A stretch of 64,000 nucleotides of DNA, from positions 62,001-126,000 of the forward strand of contig NZ_PDUD01000033.1 of assembly GCF_002646595.1 (NCBI RefSeq). The letters are read 5' to 3'. How positions within the stretch are numbered: position 1 is the stretch's first letter; each line of letters begins with the position of its first letter. Shown here in pieces: positions 35,336 through 44,133 of this stretch. The notes beneath the pieces are model-generated. The model was not told the origin of the DNA, did not search any database, and saw only the letters and a program-made list of their open reading frames with translations. The stretch comes from Flavilitoribacter nigricans DSM 23189 = NBRC 102662. GTDB taxonomy: Bacteria; Bacteroidota; Bacteroidia; Chitinophagales; Saprospiraceae. A program made the translations under genes and the position numbers.

Positions 35336-36859
35336 ATGAGGATAACTTTTGAAGGTGAGGATTTTGCAAAAAAAGAACTTGAAAAATTTTTCGAAACTTT
35401 TGATCTGCTGACGGAATCCGAGCGGGTTCCCTTTGTCGGTTTTCTGGAATCTCCCTATTTCAACGATGAACCCCGCATAGCTTTACTCTACCAGCGCATT
35501 TTGGATAGCTGGGGCCAGGGATCGGGGCGGATGAACGGCCGGCCGTTGCTGCAGTTCGTATTTGGTGATCTGGCCGAAAAGAAGGCTAAATCCCTGCTTC
35601 GGAAATTCCTGAAGCAATTGCCGGACCTACTGCTGACCTATATGGATCACGAAGAGATCAGGACCAATAATTTGTTCGGTGATCGGGTACGGGTTATGCA
35701 ATTGAAGAAGCGTGTCGATTCCGATCTGTTCCAGGGATCCGCCGCCCGGATGGAACACACCCTTGCCGGCCGTACGCCGACGCTCATGCAGCTTCAGGAA
35801 TATTGGTGGTTATACCATCAGCTTTATTTCTATCAGTATGCCCAGCAGTACGACAAGCGGGATACGCAACGATTGCGGAATGCCAGTTTGTATCTGGAAG
35901 ATTTTTACCAGCTTACTTCGCTGCGCTATTACTGCGAGGTACTCAACCGCGAAAGGATCGTGGGTAAGGAAAAAGGTTTTGAATCCCTGACCCAGAGCGC
36001 CGGTAAATTTATTGATGAAACGAGCTCCCGGCCAATTATCGCTTTTTACAGTATGCTGGCCCGGGTACTGCAATTTCCCAAAGACCCAAAGATCTACGAA
36101 CGCTTTAAAGCTTACTATCGCGAGTATTGCGGGGAGCTGGCCAAACCCGACCAACTGGTCATGATCAAATGCGTCTTCAATGTCTGTATCCGCAATTACG
36201 AAGCGGGGAACGCCAATGGGCCGGAGGAATTGATCTTCTGGGCGAAGGAGGGCGTAGTGGAAGGAGTCTTTCTTTTCGAGAATAGCCTGTCTGACAAGGA
36301 ATATCTCAACATCGCGATCGCGGCCGGCCTGGCCGGTGAACTAGCTTTTATGAAAGAATTCGTGGAGGATTACAAAGCAAAAATGGAAGAAAAGATCCGG
36401 GAACAGGCCTACCAGATGGCCCGGATCTATCTGGATTTCTTCGGTAGAGATCTACCGGCTGTTCTGGAACGCCTTTACGAATATTTTCCTCCCCAGAAAT
36501 CTTTTGATCCTATCTATACACTTCGGTCCAAAGTGTTCTACATTCTTACCTATCTGATGCTTTGTATCGAAAATATGGAGGCCCCCGAAAACGAGGAAGA
36601 TTACGACGACGCATTTGAGAGTCATATGCAAGCCTACCGGAAATACGTCGACCGCGCTTCCTTTCTTGATGAAGACCGGCGAGCGCCCTACAAGAAGTTT
36701 TATAATGTCTGTCAGAAAGTATTTAACTATACGACGGGCTCTCCGGACCGCCGAACCGAAGCTAACAAAGCCGCAATACTGGAAATGGTAACCGACGAAA
36801 AAGCATTGTTGGGGAGGGGAGTGCTGCTTGCTATGATCCGGGAATTAAAAACCCGGTGA
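35336..36859 (+). CDS. Large helical protein of unknown function
   Basis: This 507-aa protein has no signal peptide or membrane segment. It is rich in charged and aromatic residues in long helices (FEGEDFAKKELEKFFETF, WWLYHQLYFYQYAQQYD, YEYFPPQ), and resembles TPR-like or all-helical scaffold proteins. I recognise no named family, although similar long helical proteins occur in Saprospiria. The divergent LuxR-type gene beside it is the only functional clue. Its last three codons and stop form the left arm of a terminator hairpin. Confidence 0.75.
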   Translation: MRITFEGEDFAKKELEKFFETFDLLTESERVPFVGFLESPYFNDEPRIALLYQRILDSWGQGSGRMNGRPLLQFVFGDLAEKKAKSLLRKFLKQLPDLLLTYMDHEEIRTNNLFGDRVRVMQLKKRVDSDLFQGSAARMEHTLAGRTPTLMQLQEYWWLYHQLYFYQYAQQYDKRDTQRLRNASLYLEDFYQLTSLRYYCEVLNRERIVGKEKGFESLTQSAGKFIDETSSRPIIAFYSMLARVLQFPKDPKIYERFKAYYREYCGELAKPDQLVMIKCVFNVCIRNYEAGNANGPEELIFWAKEGVVEGVFLFENSLSDKEYLNIAIAAGLAGELAFMKEFVEDYKAKMEEKIREQAYQMARIYLDFFGRDLPAVLERLYEYFPPQKSFDPIYTLRSKVFYILTYLMLCIENMEAPENEEDYDDAFESHMQAYRKYVDRASFLDEDRRAPYKKFYNVCQKVFNYTTGSPDRRTEANKAAILEMVTDEKALLGRGVLLAMIRELKTR

Positions 36860-36882
36860 AAAGCCGAAGCTTTCCACCGGGT
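36851..36882 (-). terminator. Hairpin terminator shared by convergent genes
   Basis: ACCCGGTGAAAAGC (36851-36864) and GCTTTCCACCGGGT (36869-36882) form a 14-bp stem with one mismatch and a CGAA loop. On the minus strand it is followed by a U-rich run (complement of TTAAAA before 36851), so it is a good intrinsic terminator for the small lipoprotein gene. On the plus strand its left arm overlaps the stop codon of the 507-aa gene. Confidence 0.7.
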
Positions 36883-36895
36883 GACCATTAACAGT

Positions 36896-37120
36896 CTACA
36901 GGATCAGAATATCGTCCATGACGATGCTGGTCGTATCCGGCTCGGGGCTGGATTCCAGCAAGATGGGCGTATCCTCAAAAGGGACGTCATCACAGCCGGT
37001 ACATTCCGTATCATCGCCGTTCTTGGTGCAACTGCTTGCAACCAACGCCAGGAGGCAGAGTGCAATTAAACCTTTGAATACCCGGTGGATAGACCGGGGC
37101 TGTTGTTTCAATGCGGGCAT
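36896..37120 (-). CDS. Small predicted lipoprotein, unknown function
   Basis: From the ATG at 37120 this is a 74-aa protein. A basic start is followed by a hydrophobic stretch and the lipobox LVASSC, so it should be anchored by a lipidated Cys. The mature part is short and acidic with a CTGCDD pair of cysteines and many Asp/Glu/Pro/Ser. An upstream in-frame ATG at 37183 would add 21 residues and spoil the signal. It resembles many short Bacteroidota lipoproteins of no known role. Confidence 0.6.
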   Translation of the reverse strand: MPALKQQPRSIHRVFKGLIALCLLALVASSCTKNGDDTECTGCDDVPFEDTPILLESSPEPDTTSIVMDDILIL

Positions 37121-37774
37121 AGTTGCCTCTTTCCCCTGGTCGACATTTCGACCCCGGGAAACATTCAGATTGAACCTTTCCATGTTAGTAAAAATTAAAA
37201 GTGAGGCCTACTCACTTTTTGCCTGCGGGCGCCCTCCGCAAAGGCTTTTCGGCATAACTCCTACTCGACAAATCATTGAAGAGTTACAAAAGCGTAATCC
37301 GTCATTGGTGGCTAACCGGCATAGATCGGGCTGTCCGGACGAGGCCCGAAACCGTTGATCAGACGTGCAGGTTTTGTACCAATTATTAATTACTGGTTCA
37401 AAGATAAAGGCTTCATTACTAGATGAAAAGGCGGAATCACGTTTCCTGGGGTTTACGGAAATTCTAGGAAATTTCTGTAAATTTCTCAACTTCAAAGAAG
37501 GCTATCGGACCCGCCAGAGAGATGGGTAAAAACCGTATAGCGAGCGAAATTTGCGGGCCGGATCTTTGCTATCTGACCGTATGGTGAAGTTGACAAACTA
37601 AGGGCGGAACTACAAAAATGGCCTGTAGCAATTTTAGGGTAAATGGAAGAGCAGGGTAGAAACTTTCGAAGATGCGCTGCAAGTATTAAAACCCCGCCCG
37701 AATAGGGGAGTAAGCCGTATACCGGATATTAATCGAGTACAATCATAAACATACTTTAACAACCTGGACCCATC
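37121..37774. other. Intergenic region with palindromic site
   Basis: About 650 bp without a supported gene. A near-palindrome TTTACGGAAATT-N6-AATTTCTGTAAA (37452-37481, 11 of 12 pairs) is a candidate regulator site. No exact TAnnTTTG box was seen near the next gene. Confidence 0.4.
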
Positions 37775-38707
37775 GTGAATACTTATCAAAAACATCAGCA
37801 GATACTGCTTGCCGTCTTTAAATTTTTATCCGAGCACCCCGATGCCATGTACACCCAAAAGGAGATGACCCGAAAGCTCAAGATTCTGGGGGTGCAGGTC
37901 TCGACCGGCCAGTTCAATAAAGCCGTAAAAGAGAATCAGATCGGTAAGAAATCCCTGATCGATATCTGTCGCGGCCTGGAAAAGATCCTGGCCCTGGAAT
38001 TCAATATGGCCTACGAACCCGAAAAAGATACCTTTAAGGAAAATGTTGATCCCAACTGGAAAAAGATCATCATCGGTAAGCACGAAACCCCGGAGCCCCA
38101 GCAGCATCCCAATCTTTCGGATGATCCCAACACCGCTAACTTCCTGCTGCAAAAAGGGCGGATGACGGTCACGGAAAAGGCCGATTTCATGTCTACGGCC
38201 CAGAAAGAGGTGATCCTGGTGGGCGTCCGGTTGCGGCAGTTCTGTTCCTACTTCAATAAACGGAGCGATGCGGAGTTTAAAAACCGGATCGCCCGGATAC
38301 TGGAAAGGGGCGTTGACATCAACTGCTACCTGCTAGATCCGGATTGCCATGCGGCCCGTTTTTATCTGGAGGACCGGGGCGAAAGTCTGGTTGATGAAAA
38401 GAATGGAGATCAGGTGATCCTGGAAGTCATTCGGGACCTGAAGATCATCAGCCGGGAATTTACCGATAAAGGCTACAAAGGGCAGTTAAATATCTATAAG
38501 TATCGCCATATTCCCCACAACTATTTCATGGCCGTTGACGGAGATACCCCCCAGGGCAAGATTGCCGGCTCCCACTATCTGTACGGGGTGATGCGTAGTA
38601 AGGCACCGGTTTTTGCCTTCGAAAGACGGACGGATGAAGATCTGTTTGCCTTGTACTGGAAATCCCTGCAAAGTGTTTGTTCGGGCGCCCGGCAGATCGA
38701 AGTGTAA
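37775..38707 (+). CDS. Uncharacterised protein with possible PLD-like C-terminal domain
   Basis: Translation starts at a GTG and gives 310 residues. The first about 90 residues look like a small helical, DNA-binding-like module (QKEMTRKLKILGVQVSTGQFNKAV). Residues about 130-310 have the alternating pattern of phospholipase-D-superfamily domains found in some regulators: FMSTAQKEVILVGVRLRQF, then FKNRIARILERGVDINCYLLDPD. I do not see a clear HxK active-site motif, so a catalytic role is doubtful. It may be a regulator that senses a nucleotide or lipid. The family assignment is tentative. Confidence 0.6.
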   Translation: MNTYQKHQQILLAVFKFLSEHPDAMYTQKEMTRKLKILGVQVSTGQFNKAVKENQIGKKSLIDICRGLEKILALEFNMAYEPEKDTFKENVDPNWKKIIIGKHETPEPQQHPNLSDDPNTANFLLQKGRMTVTEKADFMSTAQKEVILVGVRLRQFCSYFNKRSDAEFKNRIARILERGVDINCYLLDPDCHAARFYLEDRGESLVDEKNGDQVILEVIRDLKIISREFTDKGYKGQLNIYKYRHIPHNYFMAVDGDTPQGKIAGSHYLYGVMRSKAPVFAFERRTDEDLFALYWKSLQSVCSGARQIEV

Positions 38708-38948
38708 AGTGCCTGCCGTTCATGACAGTTTTCCAGAATTTGCCCGAGCCGGTGCCGAAGTGCGGACTATCGGGTGCGGAAAACGGTCCTAATCTTTAGA
38801 GGTCTTGCGGAAATTTCGGATATTATACCCCATTATCTACGCTGCTATTCAACCGGGCTATCCATTACAATCAGGATCCACTGCAACGAATTATGGAACA
38901 GATCGGCATTCGGCCCCGGCCGGATGACGGTTGCCAACACCGCAAGAC

Positions 38949-40238
38949 ATGTACCAACCCAAGATCGAAACCTTCCCCCTGGAGGAACTACGCCGGCTGC
39001 AGGATAACCGCCTGGCCGCTACCATGCACCGGATGTACGAAAAGATACCGTTCTACCGGCAGTTATTTGAGTCCAAAGGCATACATCCCAACGATATCAG
39101 GGGGGTAGCGGACCTGCACCGTCTGCCCTTTACCCGAAAAACCGACCTGAGGGATAATTACCCTTTCGCCATGTTTGCGGAGCCGATGTCCGAAGTGAGG
39201 CGCATCCACGCTTCAAGTGGAACCACCGGTAAGCCGACCGTAGTGGGATATACCCAAAATGATCTCGATATCTTTGACGATGTGGTGGCCCGTTCTCTGG
39301 TTTGTGCCGGGGCTCGGCCGGGCATGAAGCTTCACAATGCCTACGGTTACGGTCTTTTTACCGGCGGACTGGGAATGCACGGTGGCGCTACCAAACTCGG
39401 CATGGCGGTCATTCCGGTATCCGGAGGTATGACGGATCGCCAACTCACCATCCTCCAGGATTTCGGTCCGGAAGTGATTTGCTGCACCCCTTCCTACGCC
39501 CAAACCCTGGCCGAAGAATGTGCCCAACGCGGCATCGACCCGAAGGCACTGGCGGTACAATACGCCGTACTCGGCGCGGAACCCTGGACGGAGACCATTC
39601 GCCGTCAGGTAGAAAGTGGCCTGAACGTAACCGCTACCAATATCTACGGGCTCAGTGAGATCATCGGCCCGGGAGTATCCCAGGAAGATTTTGAGGAAAA
39701 AGGGACGGGCAGTTATGTTTGGGAAGATCATTTTTTCCCGGAGGTAGTCGACCGGAATACCGGTGAGCCGCTGCCGTACGGCGAAGAAGGGGTCTTGGTC
39801 TTTACGACCATCACGAAGGAGGCTTTTCCCTTGCTGCGCTACTGGACCAACGACATCTGCTCCATTAATTACGATGCAAACGCCAAACGGACGCACATCA
39901 AGATGTCGCCGATCCGGGGACGGGCGGATGATATGCTGATCATCCGCGGCGTCAACCTGTTTTACACCCAGGTAGAAGAGGTAATTGAGCAACTGGACTA
40001 CCTGCAGCCCAATTACCAACTGGTCGTTCGCCGGGAACGCACCATGGATGAGGTCACGGTGCGGGTAGAAGTGGCCGAGGGCGTAAATAAAGAAGACGCC
40101 AGGCTGAAAAACCTGCTGGCCGGCAAGATCAAAAACACCATCGGTATTTCCATGGAAGTGATCCTGGAATCCTTCGGGGCCATTCCCCGCAGTGCGGGCG
40201 GGAAACTCAGTAGGGTAGTGGACGAGCGGAAATTATAG
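38949..40238 (+). CDS. paaK: Phenylacetate-CoA ligase
   Basis: This 429-aa enzyme of the AMP-forming acyl-CoA synthetase family activates phenylacetate to phenylacetyl-CoA. I start at the ATG at 38949, where the standard family opening MYQPKIETFPLEELRRLQ begins; a TTG at 38931 would add six residues. Visible motifs are the ATP loop ASSGTTGKPTVVGYT, the NIYGLSEIIGPGV stretch, GRADDMLIIRGVNLFYTQVEE and the C-terminal lysine region PRSAGGKLSRV. No other phenylacetate genes lie in the window, so it may instead serve amino-acid ferment or aryl-acid salvage. Confidence 0.94.
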   Translation: MYQPKIETFPLEELRRLQDNRLAATMHRMYEKIPFYRQLFESKGIHPNDIRGVADLHRLPFTRKTDLRDNYPFAMFAEPMSEVRRIHASSGTTGKPTVVGYTQNDLDIFDDVVARSLVCAGARPGMKLHNAYGYGLFTGGLGMHGGATKLGMAVIPVSGGMTDRQLTILQDFGPEVICCTPSYAQTLAEECAQRGIDPKALAVQYAVLGAEPWTETIRRQVESGLNVTATNIYGLSEIIGPGVSQEDFEEKGTGSYVWEDHFFPEVVDRNTGEPLPYGEEGVLVFTTITKEAFPLLRYWTNDICSINYDANAKRTHIKMSPIRGRADDMLIIRGVNLFYTQVEEVIEQLDYLQPNYQLVVRRERTMDEVTVRVEVAEGVNKEDARLKNLLAGKIKNTIGISMEVILESFGAIPRSAGGKLSRVVDERKL

Positions 40239-40478
40239 ATCGGGTCCGATTGATCCTCCCGAATCCTTTTGAATTATTCAGCTGAATCGAAATAGCTTCT
40301 ATTATGAGGCTGAATAGCCATTTGTTGCAAGTTGCGGGTTAGCGAGTTCCCCAAGCCGCAACTCACAACAAAAGACAGCATATTTTCTACTGGAAATCAG
40401 CTGGTTTTAGGGAGGCAAAATTTGGGATAACTGGCGCTTCTCCCATTCTCCCAATCACCCCGTCTCGTTCATCTCCCT

Positions 40479-42677
40479 TTAGTGATGATGTTCTTCTTCC
40501 TTAGCGAATAAATTCCAGATAAACCCACCGTTGATCACAAAACCGTCGGTTGGGGCCCAGATCTCGGCGAAGGTAGGATCGTTGACCGGCGGCCGGACGA
40601 TCTCCTGGTAGCGGGATTGCCGCGTATCGATGAAATTCTCAAAATTCAGGAAGAGACTGAAGTGATTCAACTGGCGCAGGGCCATGAAGCCCACGATCCA
40701 ATAGTCCCGCGTCTGGCTAAAATCACTGCGGAACTGCCGGCCGGTATAGTAAGATTCCAGTCCCAGTCGCCATTTGCCGTGTTGCTCGAATACCAGTACC
40801 GCCCCGGCGTTGTGTCGTGGCGTCAATGGCTTTTGATTATTGGTGTTGAGGTAATTGAGCCGGGCATCGATAAAGGCGTACTGGAGAAAGAGTTTGAAAT
40901 CCAGATAAGTGAATTTGATATTGGTTTCAAATCCTTTACTATCGATAGTGCCGTCGGCATTTGTAAAGCGGAAGTTGGTCGGCCCTTCATTTTGCTGTAG
41001 AACGAGGGCGTCATTCAGTCGGGTATAAAAGAAAAGCTGATTGATGGAAAAAGTCACTTGGTCGCCGATCACCGTTTCGTAATTCAGGTCAACATTTCCG
41101 CCGACGGAGCGTTCTGCGGCCGTTGCCGAACTGCTGATCGGGAGTATATCCCGGAACGTGCGGCCCTCGGCTTCTTCGGTAAAAATGGTTGGTAATTTGT
41201 AGCCCAAACCACCTCCGATCCTGCCCGAAAAGCGGGGCGTAAGCTGGAACAGTAGGGAAACCCTCGGCAGGACAAAGGTGCCGTACTGGGAATTGAGATC
41301 CGTCCGCAGGCCGCTTTCCAGAGCGAGTGCATCGCTGAGGTCCCAGGTGTGTTGGGCGAATGCGCCAAGGGTAGTGTTTTCGTAGTCCCTTTTCTGGAAA
41401 TTGCCGAACGAATTTTCCCGAAAGCGGTCGGTAAACAGATTGGCGCCGATGGTCCATTGGGCCCGTACGCCTTCTTTTGCATAACTCACTTCGGAAAAAC
41501 TGGCCAGTTGCCGGCCGGAAAACTGGTAATTGGGAATGATGACTTCCCGGTCAAAAAAACCGACACTGTTGCGTACGCGCAACAGGGCATCATTGGCGAA
41601 GGTCCGGTCCAGGGAGAGCTGAGTGGAAAACCGCTGGGAACGGTTCTCCTCCGAGAAAGTATGCTGGGTATCCGGAGTTCCGTCAATTACCTGCAAGTCC
41701 CCGCCAATACGATTTTCCAAAGTGGTATTGACGCCCAGCCAGAGTGTGGTGTTTTCGTCGGGATACAGAAAAAACCGCGGTGTAAAGGTCAGGCTTCGCA
41801 CCCGTGGGATATCGGAAAACCCGTCTTCGTTGGGATCGTAGGGCTCCTGCCGGTTAGCGGAAGCATAGAGGGATAGCCCGGCTTTTTCACCTCGCTGTGC
41901 GTAAAAGCCGTTCGCCGTGGTGCCGCCTGCACTGGTCTGGTTGAGCATCAGGCTGAGTTCCGGCCGTTCGGCAACCGGTTTTTTGGTCACCAGATTGATC
42001 AGGCCGGCAATAGCTCCGCCGCCGTAGAGGGTAGAGGCGCTGCCTTTGATCACTTCTACCTGCTGGAGATCCAACGGCGGGATCTGCATAATGCTCAGGC
42101 CACCGGAAAATCCACCGAATAAAGGGAATCCATCCTTCAGGATCTGGGTATAGCGTCCGTCCAGTCCCTGAATGCGGATGCTTTGGTTGGCCGAACTGGC
42201 TGAAGTCTGCTGCATCTGAATGCCGGTGCTTTCCCGCAGCAGCATGGCAATATTGGTGGAGTTCATCACGGCTTTTTCGGCAAGTTCTTCCGCCCCCAGA
42301 AATTCTATCCGGGTGGGGATCTCCTCGATAGTGCGGCTGCTCCGCGTGGCCGTGACGGTGATCTCTTCCATTTCCTCACCTTCCTCCAGAAAAATGGTCA
42401 GCGGATGGTCGTTCGCCAGCGGGAATTCGTAAGCTGCCCGAAAATCCTGGTAGCCGACAAAAGAAATAACGATCTCTCGGCGGCCGGCGGGGATATCTTC
42501 AATGACGACGAGTCCCTGCTCGTCGGAACTGGTGCCGAGGGCCGTACCCTCCACCTGAACCGTAGCTCCGATCAGGGGTGTTTGCGAATGCTCGTCTTTG
42601 ATGTAGGCGCGAAAGCTATGCTGCGTGTAGGCCGTAGCGCTACCCAGCAGAAAAAGTATAAGAAGGTATTTATTCAT
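40479..42677 (-). CDS. TonB-dependent receptor, probable metal or metal-chelate importer
   Basis: From the ATG at 42677 this is a 732-aa outer-membrane receptor; an upstream ATG at 42704 would precede the signal peptide MNKYLLILFLLGSATAYTQ. It has a carboxypeptidase-regulatory-like domain (about 20-105), the TonB-box-like EEITVTATRSSRTIEEIPTR and a plug with GLDGRYTQILKDGFPLFGG and EVIKGSASTLYGGGAIAGLIN. The 22-strand-type barrel ends in an atypical tail, AKEEEHHH. The acidic-histidine tail and the Cys-rich neighbour suggest a metal substrate such as zinc, copper or cobalt. That substrate is inferred. Confidence 0.92.
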   Translation of the reverse strand: MNKYLLILFLLGSATAYTQHSFRAYIKDEHSQTPLIGATVQVEGTALGTSSDEQGLVVIEDIPAGRREIVISFVGYQDFRAAYEFPLANDHPLTIFLEEGEEMEEITVTATRSSRTIEEIPTRIEFLGAEELAEKAVMNSTNIAMLLRESTGIQMQQTSASSANQSIRIQGLDGRYTQILKDGFPLFGGFSGGLSIMQIPPLDLQQVEVIKGSASTLYGGGAIAGLINLVTKKPVAERPELSLMLNQTSAGGTTANGFYAQRGEKAGLSLYASANRQEPYDPNEDGFSDIPRVRSLTFTPRFFLYPDENTTLWLGVNTTLENRIGGDLQVIDGTPDTQHTFSEENRSQRFSTQLSLDRTFANDALLRVRNSVGFFDREVIIPNYQFSGRQLASFSEVSYAKEGVRAQWTIGANLFTDRFRENSFGNFQKRDYENTTLGAFAQHTWDLSDALALESGLRTDLNSQYGTFVLPRVSLLFQLTPRFSGRIGGGLGYKLPTIFTEEAEGRTFRDILPISSSATAAERSVGGNVDLNYETVIGDQVTFSINQLFFYTRLNDALVLQQNEGPTNFRFTNADGTIDSKGFETNIKFTYLDFKLFLQYAFIDARLNYLNTNNQKPLTPRHNAGAVLVFEQHGKWRLGLESYYTGRQFRSDFSQTRDYWIVGFMALRQLNHFSLFLNFENFIDTRQSRYQEIVRPPVNDPTFAEIWAPTDGFVINGGFIWNLFAKEEEHHH

Positions 42678-42935
42678 AATGAAATTCGAGTTGTGGGAGG
42701 GCATCCCGGACGGTAGTGGGGCATTTCTGCCCGGCGGATATCGAAATACACCGTGCCGGTATTGGGTATCGTGGTTTTACGAATACCGGTGTTGATATCC
42801 TCATCGGGACTGCCTCTCAAACAGGTGATCTTGCAAATAAACTTTAAAAGTGGCACGGGTATCAGACCGTCGGATGTCCGTAGAGCATTTGAGCGGCGCT
42901 GATTAGTGCCAGGGCGAAATTATGACTTGGAGGGG

Positions 42936-43262
42936 TCAGATCTTCGGCGGATGCCAGATCGGGGAAACGACCGGCGTGGACACCGGAGACTGGAAAAGAT
43001 CGTTTCGAACCAGGAAGGTATGGAAGCTCAGCACTTCCAGGCTATGGTCGGCCGTGATAAAACCCAGACAACACTGGCAGGACTGAAAAGGATTACAGTT
43101 TTCGCTGCAGGCTCCTGCGTGGGGATCCTGATGCTCACCCGCTTCATCGTTGCAGATCTCCTGGCAGCATACAGATTCAGTAACCAGGCTAAGCATACTC
43201 CAGACGGGAGCAAAAGCCAGGGTGAAAATATAAACCGATAAAAATATGGCCAGGCGTCTCAT
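42936..43262 (-). CDS. Small Cys/His-rich exported protein, DUF6660-like
   Basis: From the ATG at 43262 this is a 108-aa protein with a signal peptide (MRRLAIFLSVYIFTLAFAP). The mature part is rich in Cys and His: CCQEIC, GEHQDPHAGACSENC, then CQCCLG. This C-x-n-C-x-CC pattern fits the DUF6660 family, whose members sit beside TonB-dependent receptors of Bacteroidota. It is encoded upstream of the receptor on the same strand. A metal-binding or metal-sensing role is likely but not shown. An in-frame ATG at 43325 would give a longer, charged start without function. Confidence 0.7.
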   Translation of the reverse strand: MRRLAIFLSVYIFTLAFAPVWSMLSLVTESVCCQEICNDEAGEHQDPHAGACSENCNPFQSCQCCLGFITADHSLEVLSFHTFLVRNDLFQSPVSTPVVSPIWHPPKI

Positions 43263-43333
43263 CGCCGTAAAGATAGTATAAATAACCGGCCGGTTGCGGG
43301 GAGGCGGTCGCCGTTTGGTGTCCACTTCCCAAT

Positions 43334-43777
43334 CTATCGGACAAGTTTATAGATGATGTCTTCACCATTACTAATATCCTGGAGAAATAAAGAATCGGCC
43401 CGGAGGTCGATGATCGGAAGCAGAATGGTCTCTCCCGGCCCGATCTGGATATCAAATTTAAGGGTCTGGTTTTTCAACAAGGTCCAGGTGCCATCTACCC
43501 GGTCAGTTCCGTGGGGGCCGCTGGATTGGTAATAAGTTGCAAAATTTCCATTGGATCTGATCTCGATCGCATCGGCGTAAGCACTACTATTGAAGATCAG
43601 ACCCTGAGGGCCCTCGGGAAAGGATTCCACTTCACCGGTTGCAACATTGGTGATCTCCCGGATCTCCCAGGCGCCCACCATGGATTCATCGGAAGGGAAA
43701 GTAGTCGAACTTTCCTTTTTGCAGGCAAACATTAAAAGACAAGACAGTACCAGAACAAAGTGCGTTTTTTTCATCAT
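43334..43777 (-). CDS. Lipocalin-like lipoprotein
   Basis: From the paired ATGs at 43777/43774 the protein is 146-147 aa with a lipobox (SCLLMFACKK). The mature domain has the strand pattern of Bacteroidota lipocalin-like lipoproteins: MVGAWEIREITNV, then GTWTLLKNQTLKFDI and SLFLQDI near the end. Such domains bind small hydrophobic ligands or simply form a beta-barrel. It lies 71 bp upstream of the Cys-rich gene, on the same strand, so the three genes (lipocalin-like, Cys-rich, receptor) may form one unit. Confidence 0.7.
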   Translation of the reverse strand: MMKKTHFVLVLSCLLMFACKKESSTTFPSDESMVGAWEIREITNVATGEVESFPEGPQGLIFNSSAYADAIEIRSNGNFATYYQSSGPHGTDRVDGTWTLLKNQTLKFDIQIGPGETILLPIIDLRADSLFLQDISNGEDIIYKLVR

Positions 43778-43941
43778 AATTTTATTGGCTGGTAAGTATA
43801 GACGGAGGTTAGGGGCGAAATGGTTGGGAATCTGATAAATTTTGAAATACCTTGCCGCCCCTTGTTCCGGGGCCGGAATAAAGAACAGCATCGGCCTTTT
43901 CCCGGGCATTCACTACAACTCATGCGAATCAGGAGTTAAAA

Positions 43942-44092
43942 GTCCCGTAGGGACGAGCTATAGGTAGCCCGTCCAATAATTCGGGAGGTTCAGCGTGCCG
44001 TAGGTACGCAATATGGTTTTACATGGCGTACCTACGGCACGCTAAGCCGGGAAATGGTCATTTTGCTACCTCCATTTTGTGCCTAAAGGCAC
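43942..44092. repeat. Cluster of REP-like hairpins
   Basis: Three related hairpins lie within 150 bp: GTCCCGTAGGGAC (43942-43954); an 18-bp perfect stem AGCGTGCCGTAGGTACGC (43992-44009) with GCGTACCTACGGCACGCT (44026-44043) and a 16-nt loop; and GTGCCTAAAGGCAC (44079-44092). The shared GT-C/G-CC-GTA-GG-AC core resembles scattered repetitive extragenic palindromes of Bacteroidota. Confidence 0.65.
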
Positions 44093-44133
44093 ATTTATTC
44101 TAAATTTAATTCCTGATTGGCATAACTCATACC

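Noticed and set aside
37184-37500. Possible small RNA or riboswitch upstream of the GTG-start gene
   Set aside because: Only one near-palindrome could be seen, with no conserved aptamer core that I recognise.
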